Position numbers and translations under genes: made by a program. DNA of 64,000 nucleotides from Tyto alba (Eukaryota; Chordata; Aves; Strigiformes; Tytonidae). The notes under the pieces are model-generated. The model saw only the letters and a list, made by a program, of their open reading frames with translations. It did no database searches and was not told where the DNA came from. The DNA lies in the NCBI RefSeq assembly GCF_018691265.1, contig NW_024881282.1, positions 24,820,899 through 24,884,898 on the forward strand. Direction: 5' to 3'. Every line of letters begins with the position of its first letter. Position 1 is the first letter of the stretch. Shown here in pieces: positions 10,601 to 21,049 of the stretch.

Positions 10601-12394
10601 GATACTGTACATATCAAATAGTAACATGAACTTACTGTTTAATCTGTCCAGTTTTTCTGTCTGCAACACGAAGTACAGAGTACCTTAGGAGAGGCTATTA
10701 TGGTAACTGCAAGGAGTTCGTGCTGCTGTTTGTTCTTCCAGTGCCATAAATAACTGTAACTTTTGTTGGAGGTTGCTGGGGCCTGTGTCTAAACAGAGGT
10801 TTTTCCAACAGACCTAAGGCTTTGAAGGGGGTTTGGTTCTTTGTTGTTTGTTTTTTGTTTTTTTTTTTTTTTAGAGTGACTTGATATTTAAAAAGCCTTT
10901 GGATGTAACCATACCAATATAAGAGCAACACAGTAAACTTGACAGCTCTTCTATTCTACTAGAGTTACTCACAGGTTCGAGGGATTTTGCCAGCATGGTT
11001 GGGGCACCAGGCAGTCCGTTTGTGGTATCCTTTTTAAACGTCCTAAGGGAAGTAAATGTCAAAGTTAAAGGAAGTGGGAGCAGAAAGGGACAAGACTAAT
11101 TAATGGGACAGTGGCCGTACAAGTGTGAGCATGTTTAAACACCCAACTTGCCCATCACTTTTCTCCTTTCATTGTATTCATCTGCTTTTGAGTAACTTTA
11201 AAAACTTGATCTGTCCATTCTGCTTGCAAAAACCCCTTAGGTGAAAAAAGGCTTTATTCAGGGCCAAGATGTCAGTTTTAGGTGCTAAATTTCAGCTTCA
11301 GCTGAGAAAGTTCAGTCTTGTTCCTTCTTCACTCATGCAGTGCCGAGAAGTCGAGGCGAAGAAAGGGAAGGGGTGAGCTCTTCCCGTCGTTGGTGTGCCA
11401 CTGATGGATTGCCAGCCCGCTCTTTGCCAGCCATCACAAGGCTACGGCTAGTGCTGACCAGTTAAGCCCACCCTTTTTAAGAGATTGGAAAAAGAAGGAA
11501 TAATGAGGTGAGATGAAAGCGGCAAGGTCCAACGTATCAGAGGCTTTTATTTTGTTTTGTGAGTTGAACAGAAACGCCACCCTCTGTCAAACTGTTCTGA
11601 GAAAACTAAGATTGTTAAGAAACCAGAAAGCTGAAATAACAGCAGCCAACAGCCAAGGCACTTGTGGGTGCTGACATTTTGCTGGCTGTTATTTTGTGAT
11701 GCTCTCTGTGTTCGTGAAGGAGTGGCAGGAGGGCCAGCGAGGCAGAGAGAAGCCAGGGAAAATACTAACGAAGCAGGGCAGGAAAGCCACAGGCACAAGC
11801 AGTTGCGCGAGATCCTCGCCCTGAGAGCTGACAGAACAGTCCCCCCATGTGGGGATGGACCAGGGGACTTTGAATATTCTTTGTTAAAAGAATAAAATTC
11901 AAAAAAAAGCATCTACTCTGAAAACTTCCTACCTCCCCTATTTGTCCCTTCATGATGTACCTCCCACATGATGAATTTCACTGTCAAAAGCCTTCCCCTT
12001 GTTACAAGAGTTAGAACACCACACGGTGAAGCATCGTGATGGGGTCCCAGCCCTCCCAAGCTCATCCGAACGGGTTTCTGGCCCGAGGCCCAGGAGGCCC
12101 CCGGGGCTCTGAGGTGCAGAGGGAAACCGGGCACCGGCGGGTGGGAGAGGGAATCCGGTCAAAGGCACAGAGCAAAGCAGTGGGAATGACAACGATGGTG
12201 TTTTCTAAATACAGCAAATTCGCATCAAGTCGGGTTGGGCTCTACTTTAGTTCTTTTCTATTAGTAGGAAGAGTTTCTTCCTTACTAACAGAGTAGCACA
12301 CAAGGCTTCGGGTTTGTTTTGCCACGGATGGGTTATAACTCCTCCTCCCTAACCTGAGATGTACAATGTACTTCTCACTGAGTTTTGGGTTTTT

Positions 12395-12760
12395 TTTCTG
12401 GCATCTCTCCTTGCAGGGAAGGAGAGGACCCGGGCAGCGCCGTCTCTGTCCCACCTGTTTGGCTCCCGGGAGCCGGTGGAGCCCCAGGCCGGAGCTTTAC
12501 CCCCGCCGGGGCTGTGCCTTGGCGGGGTGCGCGGGGCCGACCCCCCGGTGCCCCCCCCGCCCCCCGAGCGGGGCCCGGGGAGAAGCGGGGGCCGACGGCG
12601 CGTCCCGGCGAGGTGCTGGCTGGGCGCGCTCGGGGCTGCGCGACAGTTCTCTCGGCAGCACTGTAAACCAGCGGGGCTGCACAAACACGACACCTGACCC
12701 AAGGAATCTGGTTTGTCCCCCCGCCGGGGGGAACCGCGGATTGGCCGAGTGTTTAGTTCA
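12395..12760. promoter_or_regulatory. Strong CpG island, promoter-like
   Basis: Extremely GC-rich sequence with dense CpG steps (GTGCGCGGGGCCGACC, CGACGGCGCGTCCCGGCG, GGGCGCGCTCGGGG). It is followed by GCGGATTGGCCGAG at about 12736, which contains ATTGG, an inverted CCAAT box as bound by NF-Y. The block lies about 5 kb past the KL stop and about 8 kb from the STARD13 stop. Both genes point towards it, so it is not the start of either. It may mark an unannotated transcript or an enhancer. Open frames here on both strands are a composition effect. Confidence 0.5.
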
Positions 12761-15199
12761 AGAGGTGTAACGGCATCAACTACCTGCGGTGTAAAGTTTT
12801 ACGAGGTGACAGAGTTTGGTAGCCTGGCAATAGCGCAGTCAAGCTGGAGGCCATCGGATGCCCTGCCAGGAAAAGGAGGGGAGCAATCCGGCTTCCCGGC
12901 AGGCTGCAGCCTCTCCGGGCAGCCCCCAGGGTGCCCCGAGGGGTGCGAGGCTGCTGCCCCTCCAGCCTGGGGCAGGCGTGATCCGGGGGCTTCGTGCTGC
13001 CTGGAGAACAGGGCAGGGCCAGCTCCAGCGCTCCCACCACCTCCTCTCCCCTCTCTGGGCACATACTTATTTCCAGTTGGCCTATGAAATGGGGAGCTGA
13101 ACAGCAAGCTGCCACATAGGTATGCCAGGGCATATAGTTTATTTAGAAGACAAAGTACTGTTCACAGGCTTTACGGATTTTTTGTTGACGGTTATTACTT
13201 TGCAGCAACCCTTCTGCCTCCCTCTCTCCACCGGGATCAAACGGGTCCTATTCCCAAAAGCTGGGACAATAAATGCCTGTAAACTAAGCTGCCAGTGTTG
13301 CAGTTGTCTCTCCCGGCGCTAGCCTCGAAGTCCACTTCTGATGGAAGTCTGTGAATTTTATACACATTTGTAACTCATTTATCTGACACACTGCTGCGGA
13401 ATCCGTGAGCGGATATTGCCTTTCCTTGCACCTCGCAGCGGGAGGCGGCGGGGTCCTGCACTCGGCAGCACGTGGTTGCTCCTGCTTGGTATTCACAGGC
13501 ACAGTCCTCCAGCTGGTGAAATATTATTATTGGGCTGGAAGAAAAATAATGCAACCAGGGTCTTATTATTTTTTCCTTTTATCTGTTTGGTCATATTAAT
13601 GTGGGATAATCATTATATAAATGCACAGGAGACGCAGTCAAGGACACATTCATTTTTAAAGTCCTCCAATGCTCTTGTACTTCAGTCATTCATCTTCTGT
13701 CTTTAATTACAGCAAGTGATCTCAGAGGCACTTAAAGGATTAAATTACTCAATTATTTGAAAAACCCAAATGCAATAACTGTATCTCTTTTCTGATAAAT
13801 ACCAGTGATTGCTGGAAAATGTTGCCCGAGGCAAGAAATATTGGGAGGCCAAGGAGGCCGTATTGTAACTTTCTGGCTTACCCCAGTGACACCCATTTAA
13901 TTTTTCATTATTTGCAACTATTATTTTTATTTGCATTGATAATAACCACAAACTTTTCCATCGCTGCCCTGATGGTTTCATCAGTGCGATGAATGTCACT
14001 GCTCAGCTATTTACAAGTGTCCTGGCACCGCCTCGACTGAGGAGAGAATGACATGAGACCACTGGATGTCAAAAAGACATGAAGCCGTGGCTGGGCATGA
14101 GCGTGACCAGACAGTAAACCCCGTTCAAGGCAATGCTTGATGGGGTTTGGGCCCGTGTTTGGGAAGGGTATGTAATTAAAACACACGTGATGGCTCACTC
14201 CATGTCGGGGTGGGTTCACCATCGGCAGGGCTGGGCATGCGTCGGTGCCGTGCCGGCGGGCAGTCTGCCTCAGGCTCTGCGATCTCGTGGGAAGCAGGAA
14301 AGGTGGCCTGCCCAGAGCTGGCTCTGAAGTGCTGTTCCCTCTGTCCCATGGCCCCAGGAGCAAGCTGTTGGTGTGCCCTGTGGGTGGGCATTGCCGCCAG
14401 TGCTGCCATGATGCTTCTGCAGCAGCAGAGCCTGTCCTTCCTCACCAGCTCACCAGGGATCCTCAGATATATCCACTGAAGAATGGGAAGTTTTCCCTAC
14501 ATCAGTTTTTTTTTTACTTCTTTTGCAACGCAGCAGACATGATGAGCCCCAGGCTGCGAGCCTGGGTAAGGCGTGCAGGCTGGTGTGATCCCTCCTCCCT
14601 GGGCCAGGAGGAAAGGGACGCGACACTCCAGAGAAACAGAAATCTAGGCTAAAGAGCTAAAATCCTGCACTTTCTCTTCATAGGCCCAGTTCTGAATTCC
14701 TGTCCCATCGGGAGCCAGCCAATTCTGCGAGAAACACTGGAGCATCTGTGAATCCAGGGTGATCTCCACTTACAGCCACGGTGTGGTCCTTGCTGGTGCT
14801 GGTTAGCCAGCAGTGTGGCTCATGGGTGGGTGTTTGGTGTTGATAAACAAACTCTCTGCTTTCAGCTACACCCGTGGAAAGTCTCCAAATTGAAGGGGTC
14901 TGGGGGCAGGGCAGGGAGGGGAAAGGACTCACTGTGGTCAAGCCAGGCCAACCGTAGTGCGTCTGGTCCAACTGCCACGAAAACCAAGCCTGGCTGGGGT
15001 TGGTGAGGTGCAGCGGGGTGACCGAGGGGGCTGGCAGACCCCAGGCTGCTGCCCTGCAAGGGTCTGGGGCCAGGCTGCACGCCGGCCCCCAGCCAGCATC
15101 CGTCCCGCAGGCGTGGCGGGGCACTGCTGGCCAGCAGATGCTGCTGAGAGGGTTACTGTCGTCTGCTCCACCACCTGTGCTTCCCACATTTATTTAATT

Positions 15200-15216
15200 A
15201 AAAAAAAAAAAAAAAA
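15200..15216. repeat. Poly(A) tract
   Basis: An uninterrupted A run seen directly, possibly the tail of an old retroposon. No flanking duplication was identified. Confidence 0.85.
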
Positions 15217-15639
15217 GTAAGTAATTCGATATGCAGCCTCTCAAGGAAAAGGAGTTGGTCCAGGAAGGAGCAGGCCAGGCGTGGTCTGGGGAAGGACAGA
15301 TGGCCCTGTGGCTAATTTGCTCCCATAAATCGCAAGCTGTTGCAAATCCTCGCTGTAGCAAGTGCTGCGTCTGTGTTTCAGCCATGTGTCTGTCTCAGAG
15401 CTGCTATGAGCAGGTGACAGAGAAAGAGCAGAGTCTGCCGTTTTCGGCTGAATTTCCCTAGTGCCATTTTCAAAGTTGAGTATTTTGATTAAGAAATAAG
15501 CCATAATCCTCTAGCTGGCTGCCAGAGGAGCTCCATGCAGCTGCTCTGGCCAAGCAGGGCAATCTCCTGCTGGAGCAGAAGCTCCTGCCGCAGCTTTTTT
15601 CTCCTTAAAGCGCAGTCACAGGCGGGACCCCATCCTGTC

Positions 15640-16190
15640 TCCCCGCAAACTGCCGCCCACGACCCGCACGCTGCAGCTCAAGCCTCTGCTCAAGGTAAAG
15701 AGCAGTTCACCGCGTTCAAACCGCGGCTGCCTGTGGCTGCCCCCTCTTGCCGGGCACACACCCCCTGGGAAAGGCTCAAAAGCCCCAACCTGTCATTGCG
15801 GTGGGACTGAGGAGCACCGGTGTGGCGGTACAGGCTCTTGGATATTTTCCTGCTCTCGCCTTCCCGCCTCCTTTGGAGGAGGGAAGCAGAAGGGATCTCT
15901 CCTCACCCCAGAGTTTTGGCCCTCGTGTGGGGCATGGGCGGCGTGCAGACTCAAGCCCTGGCAGGCTGGCAGTGCCTGGCTCCCCCCGGTCGCTCCTGGG
16001 GTTGGGACCAGCGACCGCTTGGCCACGGTCGCCCTGCCCTGAAGCTGAACCCTGTGGCCTCCTGCGCAGCCCCGGGGCAGGAGGAAGCGGCGAGCCGAGG
16101 CTGGGCGAGCCGGGCCCAGGCTGGAGCCCAGCCTGCAGACAGGCGTGTGGGGCCCGAGCGGGGAAGAGGGCATGTTAGGCTCAAGAGCTG
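15640..16190. promoter_or_regulatory. GC-rich block
   Basis: Elevated G+C with moderate CpG (CACGACCCGCACGC, GGCGAGCCGAGG, GGCCCGAGCGGGG). It is less CpG-dense than 12395-12760. No promoter motif was recognised, and the function is unknown. Confidence 0.3.
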
Positions 16191-18212
16191 GGTTTAGACA
16201 GCGGAAGAGAGCAGTGGCAAACAGATACCTCTGGGAGGGCAGTAGTGAGGTAGCACGGTAGGTTTCAGAGTCAAAAAGGTGGAAGGAGAGAAGCGTCCAG
16301 GTTACTTTTTCCGCAAGAGATCCTTCATCAGAGGCATAGAGGCTCTGGTGCCTGGGTCCTGCTGTGGATTAGGGGAGGTATCTGGGAGTGTGTGAGACCT
16401 CCCCAGCATTAGCCTGTAAAAGACAGGCAAGTAGTTATTTGCGGTGTTGTAATGTTTTCCCTGTCATTTACTCATTAACCCAGAGCCACTGCTCTGTCCC
16501 GCGTTAGCCCCTGAGTTCCACGTCCCCATCTGTTCACCGAGCTGAGTTTCTTGCGCACTGAAGGAGGACAGTCTGCGGTCACGCAGCGCTCGGGGGGAAT
16601 CTGCTCTGCACCCATGGCTGCTTTGGGGGAAGACATTAGCTTTCTACATAGCATAGCGGAGTGACCCATGATATTGAGGGTCACCATTTACAGTGCACGT
16701 TTTAGGAAAGTCCAAACACCCACCTTGTTATGAATCTGGGGTTTGATGTCTTGCACTCCCGGTCCTGTCACACCACACAGCTGCAGCTGTCATGACGTGG
16801 CCTGCCTGGCCTAGCACCCCTCCAAATGAAGCCTTCGTGCAGCTGTGACTGACACACATCTGGCAAGGAGCACACGACATGGCCGTGCTAAATCCCCGAG
16901 GGAGCATGAGCGGGTGGTGCCACTTCAGTGCTGCTTGCTGTCAGGCTAGGTCTGTGTTCCCTCCCCAGCTCTCCCGTGTCACTACTGAGCTAGAGCAGCA
17001 GTGTCACTTTTCATCCTCTCCTACTTGATTTGCAGGCTCCGGCAGCCTTCTGGATATTTCTTCCAATATTTTCATCTCACAGTCATTTCAGTGTGTTCAG
17101 CCTGTGCTCTCATCTAACAACGACCTGCCAGTTTGAAGAGCAACATCTCCTAGGCGTGCCAAGATCCTCCAAGGCAGACACCACTTCTGCAGAGCAAGTG
17201 CACCAGAGGGATGCCTTGCTGGTGACTCCTGCAGGGCCTTGTAAAGAGGATGGATGCCCAAGAATTCAGCGTTTCAAAGATGGCACATACCAGGAGCTGA
17301 ACCATCAGGGCTGTTAGGGTTAAGACCGTCTGTTTGCCCTGACATTGCTGCAGGTGGGTGGGAGGGAGAAATGGCAATGAAAGCACAACACATACTACAT
17401 ATTTTTGCAAGAAAGGGCAGACTTACACAGCTGACCATCTCTGCCAGGGCAGAGAATTGGAGAAAAGTGCTTCCTTTCAGTCCAAAACTTAATACCAAGC
17501 TTTCTCTGAATAGTGGGACATAAGGGCTCATCCCCCCCTAGATGGTCTCTCACAGCTGACTCCCTGCACAGCATCCTGTTTTCTGAGACTCTGCATCTTT
17601 TGATGATTCGAGAGACAGTTGGAGAGATATAGACCCATCCAAAAGGACATTTATTCCATCTGTAGATATGTGTAAGACAAACCACGGGAATCACTATCCT
17701 GCTGTTGCATCTTTTTCTCTTTTGCAGTGGCTTGATGGATTTGAGACGGCTGAAATCCGATAATATGAGCCCAACATTCAGCATCCCAGCTCCACAGTCA
17801 CTCGTATGAACCCAGACTTAGATTACTGACAAGAATATAGATGCAGAAACATGGTTGAATTCAGTGGGAGTCAGGGGCATGAACACTATTAAGGAACTGA
17901 GTTTACCTTTCTCAAGCCAGCTGTCCTAGATTAATGGCTTCTTTGGAAAACATAACCTTTGCTGTGCAGCTCGTGTATACTTAAGGGCACTATAGGATAA
18001 GTATAATAATGCACAACAATATAATTTTGAGCCCAAAGTCATTATCGAAGATCCATATCAGAGCAGCTTAGTGTACAGCAAGTTGCAATAAAGCAAGCAA
18101 GATCCTAAATGTACCGTGTTTCTTGTGCCAATGAATGAAACGGATGCAATGGATTTGGCAATGGGTGCCAAATGAGCGCACAAAGGAAAAGTGATTCTTT
18201 AGTGTATGCAAA

Positions 18213-18238
18213 TTTATTCAACTCTGCAATTATTTATT
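18213..18238 (-). terminator. STARD13: Candidate distal poly(A) signals
   Basis: Two AATAAA hexamers on the minus strand (TTTATT at 18213-18218 and 18233-18238), about 2.7 kb after the STARD13 stop. A Pumilio-type TGTAAATA overlaps at 18235-18242. Proximity and strand fit a distal STARD13 3' end. Confidence 0.4.
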
Positions 18239-18689
18239 TACATCTAATGACTGATACCAACAGATGAGGTAAAAATATGAGGTATTGATATGAGTATAAC
18301 ATTTAAAAATGCAAATATCATAATGTATTCTCAATGGCGACGTAACAATACAAAATACTGTGGTAGCTGTATGATAGACATGGCATAATGTGCACGTTAA
18401 AGAAATCTTATTTCATTGATACATGGCTTAGAGATGCCAGAAGCACATGCCAGAGCTTCTGCAAGGGTAGGAGGACAACCTTAACTTGCTAGCAGTGGCA
18501 GGCGCCCCTTCCAGCTGAGCGATGGCTTGTCAGCCAGGATAAAACCACTGGCCAGGTTTTCCCTTCATTTCCGTAAGAAATTATTTACTGTCAGACAGTT
18601 GCCATTCCCAGCGCCAGAAATTCAGCGCCCCCAATCCCGAGGCAGCGTTGCATTCATTTATGCAAGCTAACGCAGCAGAAGTGCTCTGA

Positions 18690-19240
18690 CGGCTCGTGCT
18701 TTGGAGGAGAGCCGGCGTGAAACCTGCGGCCGCGGCCTCTGGGGAGGAGGCGCCGCTTCCTGGGGACCGGGGGGACCGGCCTCGCCCCCCCGGCTCGCGA
18801 GCCACCGCTTGGAGCTGGGCAGCGGCGGAGCCCCGCAGCTGGCGGGTGCCTCGCCCTGGCCTGACTTTTGGGCTTAAAAACACGCCAGAGTCGCACGCGG
18901 GCGACTGCCGTTGGGTAGAGGCCCGAGGCGGGCCCTTATGGGCAGCCAACCTCCACGGCCCCACGAGCTGCGCAAGTAAAATGGGGGTGAGAGAGCTCAC
19001 GGCGGGAGACGGCGGTGACCTTCTGGGGTCCTGCAGCTTCCCCGGGGACACCGTGCCAGGTCCCCCTGCCCCTGCCCAGCCCGAGCTCCCCCGGGCTTGC
19101 TTCCCCGGGGGGAAGCACAGCCCTTCCGCGTGCGGGCACGGTGGCACGGGGGACCGTGCTCCAGCAGCTGCCAAGGCCCGCACGCGGCCCACCCCACAGC
19201 CCCCGTCCCTGGGGCAGAGTCAAAGCGCTAGCTCTGAAGA
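18690..19240. promoter_or_regulatory. CpG-rich block inside the presumed STARD13 3' UTR
   Basis: A strongly GC-rich block with many CpG steps (CTGCGGCCGCGGCC, GGAGGCGCCGCTTCC, CCCGGCTCGCGAGCC). It is flanked by AT-rich sequence. This is unusual inside or next to a 3' UTR. It might be an independent promoter or mean that the UTR ends before it, for example at 20599 or 20246. Confidence 0.4.
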
Positions 19241-19547
19241 GACTTCCCCCCTCATCGCTGAATCGGGGCACAGGACTGGAGCTTTAGGTAGGAAATGTAT
19301 CCTGCTGGACTGACCGCATACTAAATCTCAGCGGATCCTGTTGGAAGGACTGAGCTAAAACGCTGGCTGTGAATAACTCAGCTGGTTCATGCAGCAATAA
19401 ATAAAGTCAAAGTGAACAAATGCGATTAATGAAGAACAGTATTAACAGGCTTGTACATTCGTATTGAGTCATAGATGTAATATCGTTTTTGGTCTTAGGT
19501 TAGTTAAAAACAAAACGGAACCCTGCCTCAAAGGTAACATCAACAAA

Positions 19548-19565
19548 TTATTATTATTATTATTA
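19548..19565. repeat. (TTA)n microsatellite
   Basis: About six TTA/ATT repeats, seen directly. Confidence 0.85.
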
Positions 19566-19989
19566 CTTTTAAAGCATTCTTCCATTAGCAAAATAATAGG
19601 TCCCTGAAAACGAAATTATATCATGGCTTAAATGGCTCCTACTCCTCATAGTCAGGGGCTAATCCTGCTCCCACCAATGCCTACAGAGGCAGGTTCGTGC
19701 AGATCAATGCAATATAATATGAAAAGGCTTGCTGTTACTATAAAAGCAATCTTTCCAAGCACAGTCTGCATTTAGTGTTTTAAATCACCAAGATGTGTTT
19801 AAAAGCTTAAAAAAAGTTTAGTTACTTGTATAGTAAGAATATTAAAAAGCATGGTATTCATCTGCATGTCTTTGTGTTCACTGGATGTGGAAAATCTGCT
19901 TTGGAGCTTCTTAGCTTCCAATTACTCATCTCTACGGGAGAAGGAAAGAACAACACAGAAACACTTACTCAGAACCCAGACAAAATGCT

Positions 19990-20015
19990 AAAAAAAAAAA
20001 AAAAAAAAAAAAAAA
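19990..20015. repeat. Poly(A) tract, about 26 bases
   Basis: A long uninterrupted A run on the plus strand, which reads as U-rich if transcribed with STARD13. Confidence 0.9.
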
Positions 20016-20521
20016 GATTTACAGCTTAATAACTTACCGATCTGATTTCAGACACTTCAGTACACACAGCGTTATCTTGTACTCTTCAAGAACAAGCAGT
20101 TACTTTGAACGCTGCACATAGTGAAGTTCTCTAGTGGCAGATACACCATTAATTAAGGCAAAAGGTAAGTTTTCAACACCTTCTACTAACTGTCCCAATT
20201 CTGCTGCTGAATATAAATGTCTACGTCAGTTACATTTCCGTGTATTTTATTTGGTGAAACTGATCCACTCATTATTTTGAAACGTACAGTAACCACCTTC
20301 TTCCTCGGTTCTTTTACTTCTTCCTACATCTATTTCTAGGTACCTTCTCACAGCATACACAAACACGAAACATATTTGAGAACAAGCACTTCTGTTATCA
20401 CAGGGATTATGCCTGGTAGCCCTGTGATAATAGCAAACACAGCTTATGTAGCAGTGACACACTAAGAAACAAATGACAGATTCACTTCAGGTCCAACCGA
20501 TGCAAGTGATTTGCACTGAGT

Positions 20522-20608
20522 TATATACAAAATAATTAATTTATACATATACATATATATAGATATAATATAGATAAATATATACATACTGTACATAATT
20601 TATTTACA
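20522..20608 (-). promoter_or_regulatory. STARD13: Cluster of three Pumilio-type sites in the 3' UTR
   Basis: On the minus (mRNA) strand, TGTATATA occurs at 20529-20522 and 20586-20579, and TGTAAATA at 20608-20601. All match the UGUANAUA Pumilio consensus. They lie about 330-410 bases after the STARD13 stop, and a candidate AATAAA (20604-20599) overlaps the last one. The region is AT-rich, which raises the chance of random matches. Regulation by PUM proteins is an inference. Confidence 0.4.
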
Positions 20609-20931
20609 ATTAAAATATGCTTCTTAGAAGCCTTTAAATACCAGAGTTATGTAACACACAAGTAATGGCAATAGCCTGATTTTAAAGTAATAATGATAAA
20701 AGCTCTCTGAAGAAATGTTTACTTCCATAATTGAAATTAATACAGAAGGGATGTGGCCGGGGGGAGATGAAGTCTCCAGAATAAAAGGACTTTCCTATAA
20801 AATTCCTGTTTTAGCTTTGTACAGACCCAGGTCTGGTCATATTTCTACAGCTTAAATGAGATCTTTGCTTTCAGTATCCCTGTTCCCTGCCAGACCCCGA
20901 TTTACGCTCACATGCTCCCAGGAACACTTCC

Positions 20932-21049
20932 TCAGATTTTTGTTTCTGGTCCCTCAGCAATCAGAGGCTGAAATGAGTTTCTGATCCTGGCAACTTCTGC
21001 TGCGCACAGATGTCCAAAGCCTTTGTTGTACCACTCTGGGGAATGTCCT
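20932..21049 (-). CDS. STARD13: STARD13 last coding exon, START C-terminus
   Basis: The exon follows TTTCTTCAG and starts with one base that completes a Lys codon. It encodes GHSPEWYNKGFGHLCAAEV, then ARIRNSFQPLIAEGPETKI, then TGA at 20934-20932. This is the C-terminal helix of the START domain, which closes the lipid-binding cavity, and the ending typical of the DLC family. The 118-base length fits the expected phase exactly. Confidence 0.95.

Larger units (their letters stand above)
9061..12390. other. Intergenic region between convergent genes, first part
   Basis: This region contains a GC- and CpG-rich block at about 9340-9600. An AATAAA lies at 10595-10600 and a T-rich tract at about 10855-10873. 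The open frames over the GC-rich block occur on both strands and look like low stop density. I recognise no exon or RNA gene. Confidence 0.5.
12761..18190. other. Intergenic region, middle part
   Basis: Mixed sequence between the CpG island and the presumed STARD13 3' end. 13500-13990 is AT-rich, with TTATTATT, TCATTATTTGC and TTTATTTGCATTGATAATAA motifs, and might be a conserved enhancer. A poly(A) tract lies at 15200-15216, and a GC-rich block spans about 15640-16190. No exon is recognised. Long open frames near 14680-15190 and 15750-16200 follow GC content. Confidence 0.5.
18191..20931 (-). other. STARD13: STARD13 3' UTR (probable extent)
   Basis: This is the sequence downstream of the STARD13 stop on the minus strand. 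Candidate AATAAA signals (TTTATT on the plus strand) are at 20599-20604, 20246-20251, 18233-18238 and 18213-18218. Use of the last pair would give a 3' UTR of about 2.7 kb, close to the long UTR I remember for the human gene; the exact end is inference. It contains an AU-rich stretch with three Pumilio-type sites at 20522-20608, a poly(A) run at 19990-20015, a (TTA)n run at 19548-19565 and a GC-rich block at 18690-19240. Confidence 0.5.

Noticed and set aside
12349..12770. Overlapping open frames of 60-134 codons on both strands in the CpG island
   Set aside because: High G+C removes stop codons in all frames; the translations are Pro/Gly/Arg/Ala-rich with no domain.
14678..15187. 169-codon minus-strand open frame
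   Set aside because: No recognisable domain, no splice context and GC-rich sequence.
18581..19313. Open frames of about 205 codons on each strand
   Set aside because: They mirror each other over a GC-rich block, so they are a composition effect.
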